Source: Colias croceus (lineage: Eukaryota > Arthropoda > Insecta > Lepidoptera > Pieridae). From it: DNA of 64,000 nt. How positions within the stretch are numbered: position 1 is the stretch's first letter; every line of letters starts with the position of its first letter. The position numbers and the translations under genes were made by a program. The notes under the pieces were generated by a model that saw only the letters and a list, made by a program, of their open reading frames with translations, made no database searches and was not told where the DNA came from. The stretch spans positions 496,001 to 560,000 of the forward strand of contig NC_059549.1 in assembly GCF_905220415.1 (NCBI RefSeq). Direction: 5' to 3'. This document shows, in pieces, positions 33,601 through 44,546 of the stretch.

Positions 33601-36600
33601 TTATTATTAGTATTATAAGTATTGTTCATTTATTTATATTTCAATAAATTAAAAGTATTAGTAGTATTTCTTGTATTTATATAATCTATATTTTAAAGTT
33701 GTCTAGTTTATTTAATATTTGTTAATTGTTTTCCCTTAGTGTTAGTACCTATACCTTAGTTATTATTTTCATATTATTACATTGCACATTCATTCTTTTC
33801 TTTTTACTTATTTATTTGTGTATTTTTTGTACTTTTTTATTTGTTCTCATCTATTATTTAAAATATATTACTTTTCTACAGAAATGTCTCGGAGCGATAT
33901 TTCAGATTTTAATGATTGTCTATCTAGTATCTCATCACAGTGTTCGTTCAGTGATGATAGTTTTCATAGCGTTTCTGCAGAACCTTTGGACGTTACTCTC
34001 TCTGCTTATTTTTGCGACGTACCTAAACATTTAAATGTTATTCATATGAACGCTCAAAGCATCCCTGCTCATTTTCCGGATATGCTGGCGTCATTCGTGT
34101 CGAATAATATTCACGCAATACTTGTGTCTGAGACATGGCTTAAGCCATGTCTTCCTTCATCTTCCTACTCCCTTCCCGGATTTAACTTAATTCGTAATGA
34201 CCGAATCGGGAAAGGTGGCGGTGGTGTGGCCATATACCTTCGCTCACACTTACCTTATAAAATTGTAAGTACTTCTCCCCAGCCTCCACCTTTAAATACA
34301 GCAGAACATCTTCTCTTAGAACTGGATCTTTCTCCCTCAAAAATTTTACTTGGTGTATTTTACAGCCCTTCCCTTTTAGTAGACTACTTTGCATCTTTAG
34401 AAAATACGCTTGAAAACTACTTACCGATTTACAAACATGTTATTTTTATGGGGGACTTTAATACGTGTCTTCTGAAACGTGACCACCGTTCCAACAAATT
34501 ACTTGGCCTTGTTAACTCGTTTAACCTTCATGTTCTTTCCCAAAATGCTACTCACTTTATGCCTGGTTGCATCCCTTCTCTGTTAGATCTCATGATAGTC
34601 TCCTCTCCCGAATTTGTTGCGAAGTTTGATCAATGTCCTGCTGATGCATTTTCCTGTCATGAACTAATTTACTTGTCCTATAAATTACGTCCACCAAAAC
34701 TTCGACCATCTGTCCTGTTGCTACGTAATTTTGGTGGAATTAATCAGGAGAACCTCTTGTCTGATGCCAGACAAATGAGCTGGTCAGATGTTTTTGAAGC
34801 TGAATCAATTGATGCTAAAGTGGGTATATTCAATGGCATCATTACTCATTTATACGATAAGCATGCACCGCTAAGGCGCGTTAAAAAGAAACATCTGCCT
34901 GCGCCGTGGCTCACCAAGGATATTGTTGCTATTATGAATCAGAAAAACCGAGCGAAGTCAAAACTGAAGTCCGCAAAAACTGATGCAGCCAAATTGAAGT
35001 ATAAGAATATCAGGAATCGGTGTAACATGTTGTGTAGAGATGCACAACGACGCCATATCCATAAATCTATTGACAGTGGTGACACTGCAAAAACATGGAA
35101 ATTTCTTAGAACCTTAGGTGTTGGAAAATCAGAAACCAATCTCCCGCATAATGTTAACATCGATTCTTTAAATCAACACTTCTCTTCTTCTTCTACCTCC
35201 TTCGATGACAAGTTAATTCATCGTACCTTAGCTTATCTTTCATCACTTCCAACACCTCAATTCCCATCATTCGTCTTTAATCAATTCACCGACTGTGATA
35301 TTAAGAAGAACGTTCTGTCCATATCTTCTAATGCGGTCGGAAGTGATCTTATCTGTCGTAGTATGATCATTCCCATCCTTGATATTATTTCTCCTATCCT
35401 CACCCATATTTTAAATTATAGCGTAACTACGTGCAGTTTTCCTGACCTTTGGAAAGCTGCTCAAATTATACCTCTTCCAAAAAAAAATAATCCCAGTAAT
35501 CCCACTGATTTCCGCCCTATTTCCATTTTACCCTTCCTCTCCAAAGTCCTAGAACGCTTGATACATCAACAACTTACCACCTTTCTGAACAAAAACAGCG
35601 TCCTTAGTCCTTTCCAATCCGGTTTCCGTCCTGGTCACAGTACTACGACAGCGTTGGTTAAGGTTACCGACGACATCAGATCAGGTATGGACAATAAGCA
35701 GCTAACCGTATTAACTCTTTTAGACTTTAGTAATGCTTTTAATAGTGTCAATCATAGAGTATTGTTAGGTCTGCTTCGTTCAATTAATATATCTCCAGAG
35801 GTGATTGATTGGTTTCAAAGTTACCTGCGTGGACGGCGACAGCGCATTATAGTTGATGATAAAATATCATCCTGGTCATCCATTACTGATGGTGTCCCGC
35901 AGGGTGGCGTGTTGTCTCCTCTTCTTTTTGCGATATTTATAAACTCTATCACAAGTAATTTAACTTCTCTCTACCACATTTACGCCGATGACTTGCAAAT
36001 ATACACTCAATCAAGCCTCGAAGATATATCACATGCTATAGCCTCAACTAATGCTGATTTAGCCAGGATTGTTGAATGGAGCACAAACTATGGCCTTACC
36101 ATTAATCCATCTAAGAGTCAGGTCATCATCATTGGTAGCCCCCGTCTCATCTCAAGGCTTGACTGGGAGAACCTCACACCTATTTCTATTGATGGCATTG
36201 TTATACCTTTTAGCAAAACTGTTAAAAACCTTGGTGTGTACCTTGATACAACTTTATCTTGGCGTGATCACATAAAAGAGGTGAGTCGTAGGGTTTATGC
36301 TTCATCTTGCTCGCTAAGGCGTTTGCGTAACTTCTTGCCATTCTCCACGAAAATCATACTGGCACAATCCCTTCTTTTGCCTATTATCGATTACGCTGAC
36401 GCTTGCTGTTCGGATCTTACGCAGGAGCTTTTAAATAAACTGGAGCGTCTGCAAAACTTTTGTATACGTTTCATTTTTGGGCTTCGGAAGTACGATCATG
36501 TTTCGTATTTTAGAAAAAAACTCAAGTGGCTGCCAATCCGATCTCGTCGTAATATACATTTTCTCCGTCTTTTGTATCAAGTACTTTTTGACCCTAAATC

Positions 36601-39600
36601 GCCTTCATACCTTAAGAATAACTTTGAATTCCTCCAGAATGAAACTTATACTCTACGGTCGAAAGAAAGACTCACACTGCGTGTGGCTACTCAAAAAACT
36701 GATTTCTTAAGTTATTCATTTGCTTCAACCGCTGTAAGATTGTGGAACTCTTTACCTGTGGATATAAGACGTGCACAATCTTTGACTTCTTTTAAACGTC
36801 TAATACATAAATATTATTTAGATCTGGAATATGGCTCTGAGTAGTGACCTTAATACTTTAAGTAATTAATAACTATTAACTATATTTTTATATGTGTATG
36901 TTTATCATTTAGTAGGTATATATTATTATGTAATTATTAAGTAATATGTATGTTTGTAAAATATTGTTTAGTTTTTAAAATAAGATTTTGATGCCTCCCT
37001 TTATACAGCAAACACTTGTCCTTTGCCTAAGGGGTCGCCTGGTAGAGATCACTCTGAAGTGATAAGGCCGCCCCGTTACACATATTAAGCTGTAACATTG
37101 TGACTTATTAGGTATATACTTTTATATTTTATAAAAACAATGTGTGTAATGAAGTGTCAAATAAATAAAAATACATATTCAAATGCTCTTAATATAATTA
37201 TCTACTTTAACTATTTCTTCAAAAGATAAATTTGTAATTTTTTCGTAGATCCTCCACAAAGTAGCGTAGCAAATGTTTGGTAGAGGTTTTTGTCTCTTGT
37301 AAATTGTATAAAATATGTAGTAATGTAAATATGATTAATTTGAAATAAGATATAATATGGTTAAAGTAATTAAAATGTCTGTCTGATTATCACGTAAAAA
37401 CTAATGAAAATCAATTCTGATGGTTGCATCAGAAGATTGCAAATAATATTAAATAGTAAACATTAGCAATAATTGTTTGTGAACATTTCTTCAATTAACT
37501 TATCTAGATATAAATAAATTGAATAAATATGCAAGCTATTTATTGAATATCATAATAACATTGATAAAATATAATTATTATTCAAATATTATCAGTTCTA
37601 CAAGTGACTGTTATCAATACATTTATGATAATATATTGTGACACGCCTTCTTCAATGAAAGTACTGAAAAACAATGAATATAATTTTACTTATATCTATT
37701 GTTAGAAATAGGTTATTCCGGCCACTAAATACATTTAGGTACCTATCATTACCATTACCATTTTTAAAATTTCAACAGACAGACATTCGAACAATGTAGC
37801 CCTATTGGAAAAAATTACGATTAGTACCTAGTAAGTATTACTAATCGTGTGATTTACCTATTAGACCACATAGCTCAACATCAGGCGAGATTGTGGTCAA
37901 GTGTTTTCCCATCGTTAAAAAAAAGTTTGAAAGTTATGATGGGTTGTAAAGTAGTAAACAGCTAAATTCACATTTAATTTTATTCGTGTAACTGTGGCGT
38001 AATTTACACTATAATTTATGTAAAGTCTATAGTAGTAACTAGATAACGAACAAAGAAAAGATTATATTATAAAATTCTTCATGCGTTACATTTTCCTTTA
38101 TTATTTCGAGATTTCTATTGACCTATGATGTAATGAGGTGACGAATTTCTTTGTAATGTCTGCAGGAAAAGTCTTGACTAATGAGAGACTATTAGGTATG
38201 CAAATAAGTGAATAAGATAATGCATGCCTACTCATGTTAAGATTATGTGATATACCAACCAATCTTGAAGCTATTTTTATTCTTCGCATGCATGCATTTT
38301 GTATGTTGCTAAAAAACACAGTCTAAACTATTTTCAGTGAAACTAGTTAAACTACCAGATTTTCAGTAAAAGTACAACTAAATATATTTGCATATGTATA
38401 CGAATTTCATACAATTCAAACTTATTTAATAATTATAATATCTCTGGACTCTGCATATCAATGCAATCTAATTGTGATTTATTGGTGCAGCACAGATTTT
38501 ATACCTTATATAGTTAATGTTTTCTTGTTTACATTTATTTTTCAAATTTCTATATTTTTTTGTTTGTTTATGATATTCACACACGGAATCATCTCACATT
38601 ATTGCGCGTCTCTATTAGAGCTTACGATAAATAATCAGTGATAACACATTTGAAGTTATCAAAGGAATGCGTGACATAAACATGTTCACATTAGATTATT
38701 TACAAGTGAATAGATACTGTTGTAGACGTGGAATAAATGTATTATCTAAGAACCTATAGACACAGTCTATAGACTAAAGGCTAGTTAGGAAAAAATATTG
38801 AATATTGGTTTAGTTTTCAATAAAAATATGACGGTTGTCGTTATAAATAATCATCGTTATCAATCAAACAAAAAAAAAACATAACAGTAGGATCAGCAAA
38901 GGTTGGTCCATCAGTCATGAAAACAACGCTTATTTTCAGCCAGTTCATAATGTTTATAAATTATTAAATATTTTAAATAATATTCACATTTTTAATACTA
39001 TTTCATAAACTACTACGAATAGTACTTCAGATAACGAGACACGAACCTAATATCTACGATTCAAAGCTTTATACCACTTCAGACGTATTTTTATTTTGTT
39101 AATTTTAAAATAACACTACCTAGTTATTAAAAGAATGACATTTAAATAGAGGAAAGTCACCAAATATGGAATACCATTTTGTTTTTGGGATACAAAAATA
39201 AAACTTCACATAAATTAAATCAGTTTATTGTTTTTACTGATCAGTCATACATCTATAAGTAGTAATTAACAGCCTTTAACCAAATATATCAGTAAAAAAA
39301 TTAAAATCTTACACAAAAAACAAAATCACAAAAGAGTAACCAAATATGGAATAGGTACCCATATATGGAATATAAGCAAAAATCAACATAACAATGACAA
39401 AAATATAATGAATATCTTTGAGATCGATTAAATGAATATAACATATTGTGATAAATGAAAGGGGTTACGTAATTACTTGCAAAAGTCACAAATCCAGATC
39501 CATCTGGAACAGCACATCATAATTGTTCAGAGCCCATACATCAAGCATTTAATTCAACTTTCTCCACTTTCATCCATGGAAAGAAGTCTTGAACAGAACC

Positions 39601-41488
39601 TCCTGACTCTGCTGATGCATGTATGTTACTATAGGTAAACCAGAATCTGATGGCAATTAGGGAAATCAAAATTTGGAGTGTGCAACCCTAGGGAAAATGG
39701 ACTGAACGATCTTGATACTGCTTATTTTTTATTTTGTCCTCAATATCATTAGTCACATTACTTAAGTGGTCAATACTGTACTTAATAATGAGATATCCAC
39801 TTAATATTATGTAGGTAGGTACATACTTACATGTATAATATAGGTACAATTATACATATTACTTTTATACAGTATACAGGTAATACATATTATTATTTAC
39901 ACATACCTATATTTGTATATTTATTACCAGTATGCCATGTGAAAATATCGATATAATGATAATGTAGATCAAAACTGCTTATATTTTTTTATTAAATAAA
40001 ATAAAAATAAAATAAAACTATGTTTATTTTCGTAAGTATTAACAGATACACATTATAAAATTGACTTGGACAGCTTTGACTTGAAGAATAGCCGTATTGG
40101 AAACTCCTGTAATAAGTTTTCATAAAAATATATTCTAATCAACAAACAATATTATAGTTACCTACATATAATATTTTTTTAATTTAAAGTATCAAAACGG
40201 GTAAATCCAATTTACCAATAAAATCTTCAAAATTGAAAATTGTGATGTGTTGGACCCTTCTTCATCGAATGTTTTCTTATCAACAATATAAACAACACAT
40301 CTCGCTTGTGATCGCAGCGGAATTTTCGACATTTTCGAAGATTTTTTAGACAAAATCCTAAAAATTATTCATCAATTGCAAAAAAGACAACTAATTTGAC
40401 AACCAATTTGATAATTGTCAAATAAGTTGCCACATGAAAATCTTTTATTTCTTAAATAAAAATATGCCATCAGATTCTGGTAGACCTATAAAAACAAACA
40501 TTACATACAGTTTTTAAAGAAATAATAGCAAGTTATATTATATTCCATAATTAGACACCGACGACTGTCCATATTTGGATTTTTATACTAGTTCAAACTC
40601 TTCTAAATATTTTTTTATTTCACAATATTTTAAAGACAAAAGATCACAAAATGGTGAAATAAACATAATACCCGATATACTAAATAGTATAACACTTATC
40701 GAAATAAACATAATAGCCGGTAATACTCATTTATTACTTACCTAAAAAAATTTCTGCACGGCAACAAAACAAAACACGCCTGCTACATGTCAACCGTTCG
40801 CGCAACTAACTCGATGGTGTTAGTGCGATAATTAGTACACCAAATGAAACAGAAGATGGTCGAATGTTGCGATTCATACTTATAGTCTCAGAGAAATGAA
40901 GGAATTCCATATTAGGATACTATTCCATATTTGGTGACTTTCCTCTATTATAATTGAACACATAAATTTAATGAAAAGATATTCTTAGCTATACTACTAC
41001 AAATAAGGATGCAAACTTGGAGATGATGATTATAATGATTAATTATAATGGTGATTATATTAAGGAGATGATTATTATTAATAAAAATTTTGGGCTACAG
41101 CATTGCTATTATTTTAGCCATAATGATTTAACCATAAAAATATGACCATAAAAAGGTAAAACCACCTAAGATAACATGCTATCTGATGTCTAATAAAACA
41201 TTAGCACAATAGTAAACAACTGAAAAAAAAAAACAATTGACATATTTCAATACAATTTGACACTGGCTGAATGCATCTTTGTCTTTGAGATATTGTAATT
41301 TAAAAAAAAAGAAAATATACGATAAATTCTATTTTTGAATACGGTCTACGTGCGTAAAATCATGGACATCATATTTCTGTATGGTTTTTAAACGTTTTTA
41401 GAAACATTTCTTTCAACAGTTCTTAACGAAAAGGTGATGTTTATAATCCATAATTATAAATAGATTTATAAATATATAAACTTACCAT
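27687..41488 (-). CDS. small single-pass membrane protein, 109 aa, 3 exons
   Basis: Exon three (27687-27870) and exon two (28235-28377) have matching phase and good splice sites. Exon two is phase 0 at its start and encodes ETETIIIVSVFSAAWF...LLLVCIILC, a clear membrane span, then a basic stop-transfer (SLRRK). The tail is polar and acidic (GNHAFNNPALVPDEEL, SDGDLESGRGTDRYDDNDF) and ends NKVNKH. I propose that exon one ends at 41486, where an ATG (41488-41486) directly abuts a GTAAGT donor. ATG + 143 + 184 bases = 110 codons exactly. The intron would be 13.1 kb and holds the nested transposons. An upstream ATG in exon one makes only a five-codon frame. Exons two and three are well supported; the link to exon one is inference, and a larger ectodomain further upstream is the alternative. 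Confidence 0.6.
28548..29261 (+). CDS. LINE ORF1 protein
   Basis: 237 residues. A coiled-coil-like N-terminus (ESIQQSMMDMSEMFQKKMAD; later FVLSSLQCLQNQVASLAKLL) is followed by RSRRNILLVHGITEES and KRCHRLG, the layout of L1-type ORF1 nucleic-acid-binding proteins (coiled coil, RRM-like, C-terminal domain). A basic end (QRSRRKAK) fits RNA binding. In the retrotransposon cycle it would coat the LINE RNA. The frame is open, without decay, so the insertion is fairly young. Confidence 0.8.
   Translation: MESIQQSMMDMSEMFQKKMADFHQQLQNSTSSSADPPPQLISEFHAFRTFVLSSLQCLQNQVASLAKLLDQQEMRSRRNILLVHGITEESNENPTDCVVKVITEKVKVTNFSSDSLKRCHRLGALKGDKPRPILIKFHESNMKEEIWSAKSNLRGSGITLSEFLTNERHKVFMAARNRYGVNKCWTSNGRIFAVIDGSRRRIECISDLEATSDNIPAPPKDNTIAQKYPQRSRRKAK
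29985..30550. repeat. tandem repeat, about 90-bp unit, 5-6 copies
   Basis: The unit contains TTTATTAATCACTATATTAG, ATGTTAAAATTGAATCGTTG and ACTGTAACTTGCAAATTTGT. Successive starts at 30161, 30251, 30341 and about 30427 give periods of 90, 90 and 86. Outer units are diverged. It lies between LINE ORF1 and the P-like insertion and may belong to the LINE. Confidence 0.8.
31918..33133. mobile_element. hAT-like non-autonomous element nested in P-like copy 2
   Basis: Ends CAGTGCCGGATTA in inverted orientation, with CGGGGCC-rich subterminal parts; duplication TTAATGCT (31910-31917, 33134-33141). The uninterrupted target is seen in copy 1 at 14693-14700. There is no transposase frame. Confidence 0.85.
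32509..32677 (+). mobile_element. LINE 3' fragment nested in the hAT-like element
   Basis: GC-rich insert ending in CCACTATAAAAAAAAAAA, with a 15-bp direct repeat AGGTTCGTATTCGTT on both sides (32494-32508, 32678-32692). It contains TAGTCGGTAAGAATCCGAC and CCCACGGCTCCTTCCCCGGG. It looks like the 5'-truncated end of an R1/LOA-type LINE. The repeat plus A-tail shows target-primed insertion. Confidence 0.8.
33884..36844 (+). CDS. LINE ORF2: endonuclease and reverse transcriptase, intact
   Basis: 986 residues from MSRSDISDFND; the frame is open further upstream, but this ATG follows the AT-rich leader. The AP-type endonuclease occupies about residues 45-280 (NVIHMNAQS, VSETWLKP, GGGVAIYLR, IFMGDFN, FSCHELIYLSY). 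The reverse transcriptase occupies about 480-760 (PKKNNPSNPTDFRPISILP, SGFRPGHSTTTAL, LDFSNAFNSVNH, GVPQGGVLSPLLF and catalytic YADD). The C-terminal part ends AVRLWNSLPVDIRRAQSLTS. This enzyme nicks DNA and copies the LINE RNA. No stop or frameshift is present. Because another element separates ORF1 from ORF2, this copy is unlikely to be transcribed as a normal bicistron. Confidence 0.92.
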   Translation: MSRSDISDFNDCLSSISSQCSFSDDSFHSVSAEPLDVTLSAYFCDVPKHLNVIHMNAQSIPAHFPDMLASFVSNNIHAILVSETWLKPCLPSSSYSLPGFNLIRNDRIGKGGGGVAIYLRSHLPYKIVSTSPQPPPLNTAEHLLLELDLSPSKILLGVFYSPSLLVDYFASLENTLENYLPIYKHVIFMGDFNTCLLKRDHRSNKLLGLVNSFNLHVLSQNATHFMPGCIPSLLDLMIVSSPEFVAKFDQCPADAFSCHELIYLSYKLRPPKLRPSVLLLRNFGGINQENLLSDARQMSWSDVFEAESIDAKVGIFNGIITHLYDKHAPLRRVKKKHLPAPWLTKDIVAIMNQKNRAKSKLKSAKTDAAKLKYKNIRNRCNMLCRDAQRRHIHKSIDSGDTAKTWKFLRTLGVGKSETNLPHNVNIDSLNQHFSSSSTSFDDKLIHRTLAYLSSLPTPQFPSFVFNQFTDCDIKKNVLSISSNAVGSDLICRSMIIPILDIISPILTHILNYSVTTCSFPDLWKAAQIIPLPKKNNPSNPTDFRPISILPFLSKVLERLIHQQLTTFLNKNSVLSPFQSGFRPGHSTTTALVKVTDDIRSGMDNKQLTVLTLLDFSNAFNSVNHRVLLGLLRSINISPEVIDWFQSYLRGRRQRIIVDDKISSWSSITDGVPQGGVLSPLLFAIFINSITSNLTSLYHIYADDLQIYTQSSLEDISHAIASTNADLARIVEWSTNYGLTINPSKSQVIIIGSPRLISRLDWENLTPISIDGIVIPFSKTVKNLGVYLDTTLSWRDHIKEVSRRVYASSCSLRRLRNFLPFSTKIILAQSLLLPIIDYADACCSDLTQELLNKLERLQNFCIRFIFGLRKYDHVSYFRKKLKWLPIRSRRNIHFLRLLYQVLFDPKSPSYLKNNFEFLQNETYTLRSKERLTLRVATQKTDFLSYSFASTAVRLWNSLPVDIRRAQSLTSFKRLIHKYYLDLEYGSE
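37166..39148. other. intronic AT-rich stretch
   Basis: No supported exon. A short LINE 3'-end fragment (GGCGAGATTGTGGTC, 37862-37905) matches part of 56935-57130 in reverse. A 72-residue minus frame at 38101-38319 shows no features. Confidence 0.45.
39149..40945. mobile_element. TA-flanked inverted-repeat element, 1.8 kb
   Basis: Perfect 25-bp inverted ends start GAGGAAAGTCACCAAATATG, with TA on both sides (39147-39148, 40946-40947), as in Tc1/mariner elements. The CCAAATATGGAAT motif recurs internally near 39340 and, inverted, near 40566. There is no transposase frame. Confidence 0.8.
40946..41480. other. intronic AT-rich stretch, no gene seen
   Basis: Low-complexity ATTATAATG-type repeats. 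Nothing else is supported. Confidence 0.4.
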
Positions 41489-41585
41489 ATTTCTACGTAT
41501 CCGGGTACATCGTTTACCACAACTCGGCTCGTACTGGCAGCCGCTATCAGCGCTTATCTCTTATCAGTGATAAGTGATAACGCAT
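41489..41585 (-). promoter_or_regulatory. 5' exon/promoter with GATA-motif cluster
   Basis: A locally GC-rich island preceding the donor at 41485 on the minus strand. Five GATA cores (TATC at 41545, 41555 and 41562; GATAA at 41569 and 41576) lie within 36 bases just upstream. GATA clusters are common in insect gut and fat-body promoters. Start site not determined. Confidence 0.4.
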
Positions 41586-42589
41586 CTCGGACATATCGCT
41601 CTAGTGTTTGTTGATAACGCGTTGGACGTAATTCCTTTTCTTAGGGTAACAAGTGGGTCATTCTTTGAATTGGTGTTTTGGATCAACGGACTCACTCTAA
41701 CAAGGTCGCCTATTTCTGTTTTCAAATATTTTATTAAATTTTGGCAACATTTTTCATATTAGCAAAAGCGTGTAGCAAATATATAAGCTTTCCGCGATAA
41801 ATGAACTATCTAACAGCATTTTTTTAATCCAATCAGTGGTTCTTGAGATTATCTTATATACAAATAAACTCAATTCCCTACGATCGCGATGGTTGTATGA
41901 GAAACAGCGACATTGAGTAGGCGTTTGTATCTTTCGTGTATTCTTATCTACTTTTATTCTGTTCTAAGAAAACCCATTGAAAATGTATCATAAGATAAAG
42001 AGTGATAAAATAAAATGAGTCATTAATTTGGAATACACTGATCAGGTTTATTTTTAATAAAAACATTATGCGGCAAGAAAATAAAAATATTTACTTAGTA
42101 GGTATTTAGTTATTTTTACATATTTAGAAATAACTCATATAAATTTGATATTGATTGAATCTATTTCAACACGTTTAAATTAATGTTTGTACTGCCACAG
42201 ATAATATAATACTATAGATAGGTACATCCATCGATCACGGCTCATTTGCTTTGATTCCTTGTTCTTTACAGATGCCGAAGATAACTTGCATTGTGAAATA
42301 GCTAATAGCCTAATATACACTCATTTGAAATACATTATAATATACATTACTGTCACATTTACTTTACAGATATTTCGTTAAGATAACATTGTTTTCTTGA
42401 ATAACCGTGTACAAATAGTTCTAGACATTGCTCTACCTTCTGTAATAGGTGTACATAATTACTGTAGGCTGTAGGCTGTATCTCAGAAGTCAGTAGACGG
42501 TCCCTACATACTCAACAAATATGTATAACATACTACCCGCTTAGAATGTACAATTAAGACACATAATATTACCTATATATTGAACACTA

Positions 42590-42813
42590 TAGCTGCGCTC
42601 CGCGGTTTCACCTGCGTGGCTCCGCTTCTGTTGGTCTTAGCAATATTGTAATACTGTGGTCTTAGTGATGATAATATTATATAGCCTATACCCTTCCTTC
42701 CAACATCGAGAGAATATTTCAAATCGGACCAGTAGTTCTTGAGATTAGCGCGTTCAAACAAATAAACAAACATATAAACAAACAAACTCTTCAGCTTTAT
42801 AATATTAGTATAG
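42590..42813 (+). repeat. dispersed repeat family A
   Basis: AGCTGCGCTCCGCGGTTTCA to CTTTATAATATTAGTATAGA, including TCGGACCAGTAGTTCTTGAG. Confidence 0.75.
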
Positions 42814-43260
42814 ATTAATAATTTTTCAAGCGTAGTCGGATAAATAACTACTTCTCTCCTAGCTACTTCTCATTTTGCTGATCTTTCGTATAATTTCATA
42901 GAAATATTTGGCATTACAATAAGTATGAAACACCTACTATAATAAATAACGCCAAAAATAGAACAACACATAAACTTAAATATGGTACCTAATAATAGTG
43001 TGGTACCTTGTTCTAGACCTCAGTCTACAGTTCTAACCTCAGTAAGAACAATGTCAAATTAAAGGCCTTCGCTAGATTAACCAATTCATTAAAAGCGATC
43101 AATAAATAATAAATTATATGAAATACCTTTCAATCGTGTCTATTAAATACAGAGACCTTTCATTATAAATTGCATTTGTAATTAACATGGTTTGTGTGGA
43201 TGAATCATATCTATATGTGATGATAACTAATGACTAACGTTATGATTTCTATTAAAATGT

Positions 43261-43402
43261 ATACTAATATTATAAAGCTGAAGAGTTTGTTTGTTTGTTT
43301 GTTTGAACGCGCTAATCTCGGGAACTACTGGTCCGATTTGAAAAATTATTTCAGTGTTAGATAGCTCATTTATCGAGGAAGGCTATAGGCTATATAAAAT
43401 AA
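43261..43402 (-). repeat. dispersed repeat family A, partial
   Basis: ATACTAATATTATAAAGCTG, GTTTGTTTGTTTG and AACTACTGGTCCGATTTGAA; cut off after the GGCTATAGGCTATAT block. Confidence 0.75.
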
Positions 43403-43646
43403 TAAAAAAATAACCAAATAAGTTAATTATTATTACTTGATTCGAATTGAATTTATTTTTCTATGATTTTTTAAAGTTTGTGGCACACCTAACTAGAGGT
43501 CCGCGCCGCAGTCCAAAAGCCCAGCGGCGGCGCGCCGGGTGCGGCACCCGGCGCGGCGCGGCGTCGCCGGCGTGGGCTAGTTATTTTTAAAGTTATTAGG
43601 GGGTGGGCGGGCAAAAGAAAAATCTCTCTTTAAGTTTAATAAAAAA

Positions 43647-44546
43647 TGTTAAGTGGTCATCACCGCCCATAAACACTTGTAACACTAGGAGTGTTACAGG
43701 TGCTTTGCCGGCCTTTTATGGACAAATAAGCTCTTTTCTTGAAGGCCCCAATGTCGTAGTTGTTCGGGAACACCGCAGGTGGCAAATCGTTCCATAGTTT
43801 CACCGTACGCGGAAGGAAGTTGCGGGTGAAGCGGACAGTGGTGGAGCGCCAACCATCCAGATGGTGCGGATGGAACTGGTTTTTACGGCGTGTGGTCCGG
43901 TGGTGGAACTGTGCGGCTGGTAAAAGGTGGAACAATTCCTCAGAGCACTCCCCATAGTAGATTCTATACAGTATACAGAGAGACGCAACGTCTCTCCGCA
44001 CAGACAGTGGGTCGAGCCTATCGGAAAGCCTACGGTCATCGACAATTCGAGCTGCTCGACGTTGGATGCTGTCAAGAGGAAGGAGTTGATACTGTGGGGC
44101 TCCGGCCCAGAGATGAGAACAGTACCCCATATGCGGTCGCACCTGAGCCTTGTACAGCTGAAGTCGGTGGGCCGGCTTGAAGTACTGTCTCGATCTACTG
44201 AGCACACCAAGTTTTTTCGAGGCTAATTTAGCCTTCGCTTCCAAATGACTGCGGAATTGAACGTCACTCGAGATTTCAACTCCGAGGATTCCGATTTTCG
44301 GCGATATACTAAGGGGAGTACTATTAAACCGAGGTTCTACGACAAATGGGGTCTTTTTAGCGGGTAACGCGCAAACCTGTGTCTTTAGGGGATTGAACTC
44401 GATTAAGTTCGCCCCAATCCGAGACTTCTTGGAGAGAAGACTCGACTTCAGGCACAAGTTTGTTTCGACTCTCATTGAGGCTTTCCTTTGAGGTGTTTGC
44501 ACGGCCGGGATAAAGAGCATCCCCCCTACTGTCGTCTGCATAGCAA
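43647..44546 (-). pseudogene. LINE reverse-transcriptase C-terminal fragment (Jockey/CR1-like)
   Basis: On the minus strand it begins exactly at the catalytic CYADD (44546 region) and runs YADDSRGDALYPG. It then needs a frameshift near 44395 to continue EFNPLKTQVCALPAKKTPF. Next come PHMGYCSHLWAGAPQY, QRRAARIV and TRNFLPRTVKLWNDLPPAVF, ending in the GGGCGGTGATGACCAC 3' tail. This is the thumb and C-terminal region of lepidopteran non-LTR retrotransposons. It is 5'-truncated and dead. Confidence 0.85.

Larger units (their letters stand above)
28480..37165 (+). mobile_element. CR1/Jockey-type LINE, interrupted by insertions
   Basis: ORF1 at 28548-29261 and ORF2 at 33884-36844. The 3' part contains TTTGCCTAAGGGGTCGCCTG and the GATCACT...AGTGATAAGG hairpin seen at lepidopteran LINE ends, finishing in AAATAAATAAAAATAC. 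The 5' and 3' limits are approximate, and no target duplication was resolved. The 4.5 kb between the ORFs holds a 90-bp tandem array and a P-like element. It lies in the first intron of the minus-strand membrane gene. Confidence 0.85.

Noticed and set aside
38101..38319. 72-residue minus frame in the large intron
   Set aside because: No splice sites in phase, no signal or domain, AT-driven composition.
43603..44226. Plus-strand frames of 64-99 residues
   Set aside because: They are antisense to the LINE reverse transcriptase and have no features of their own.
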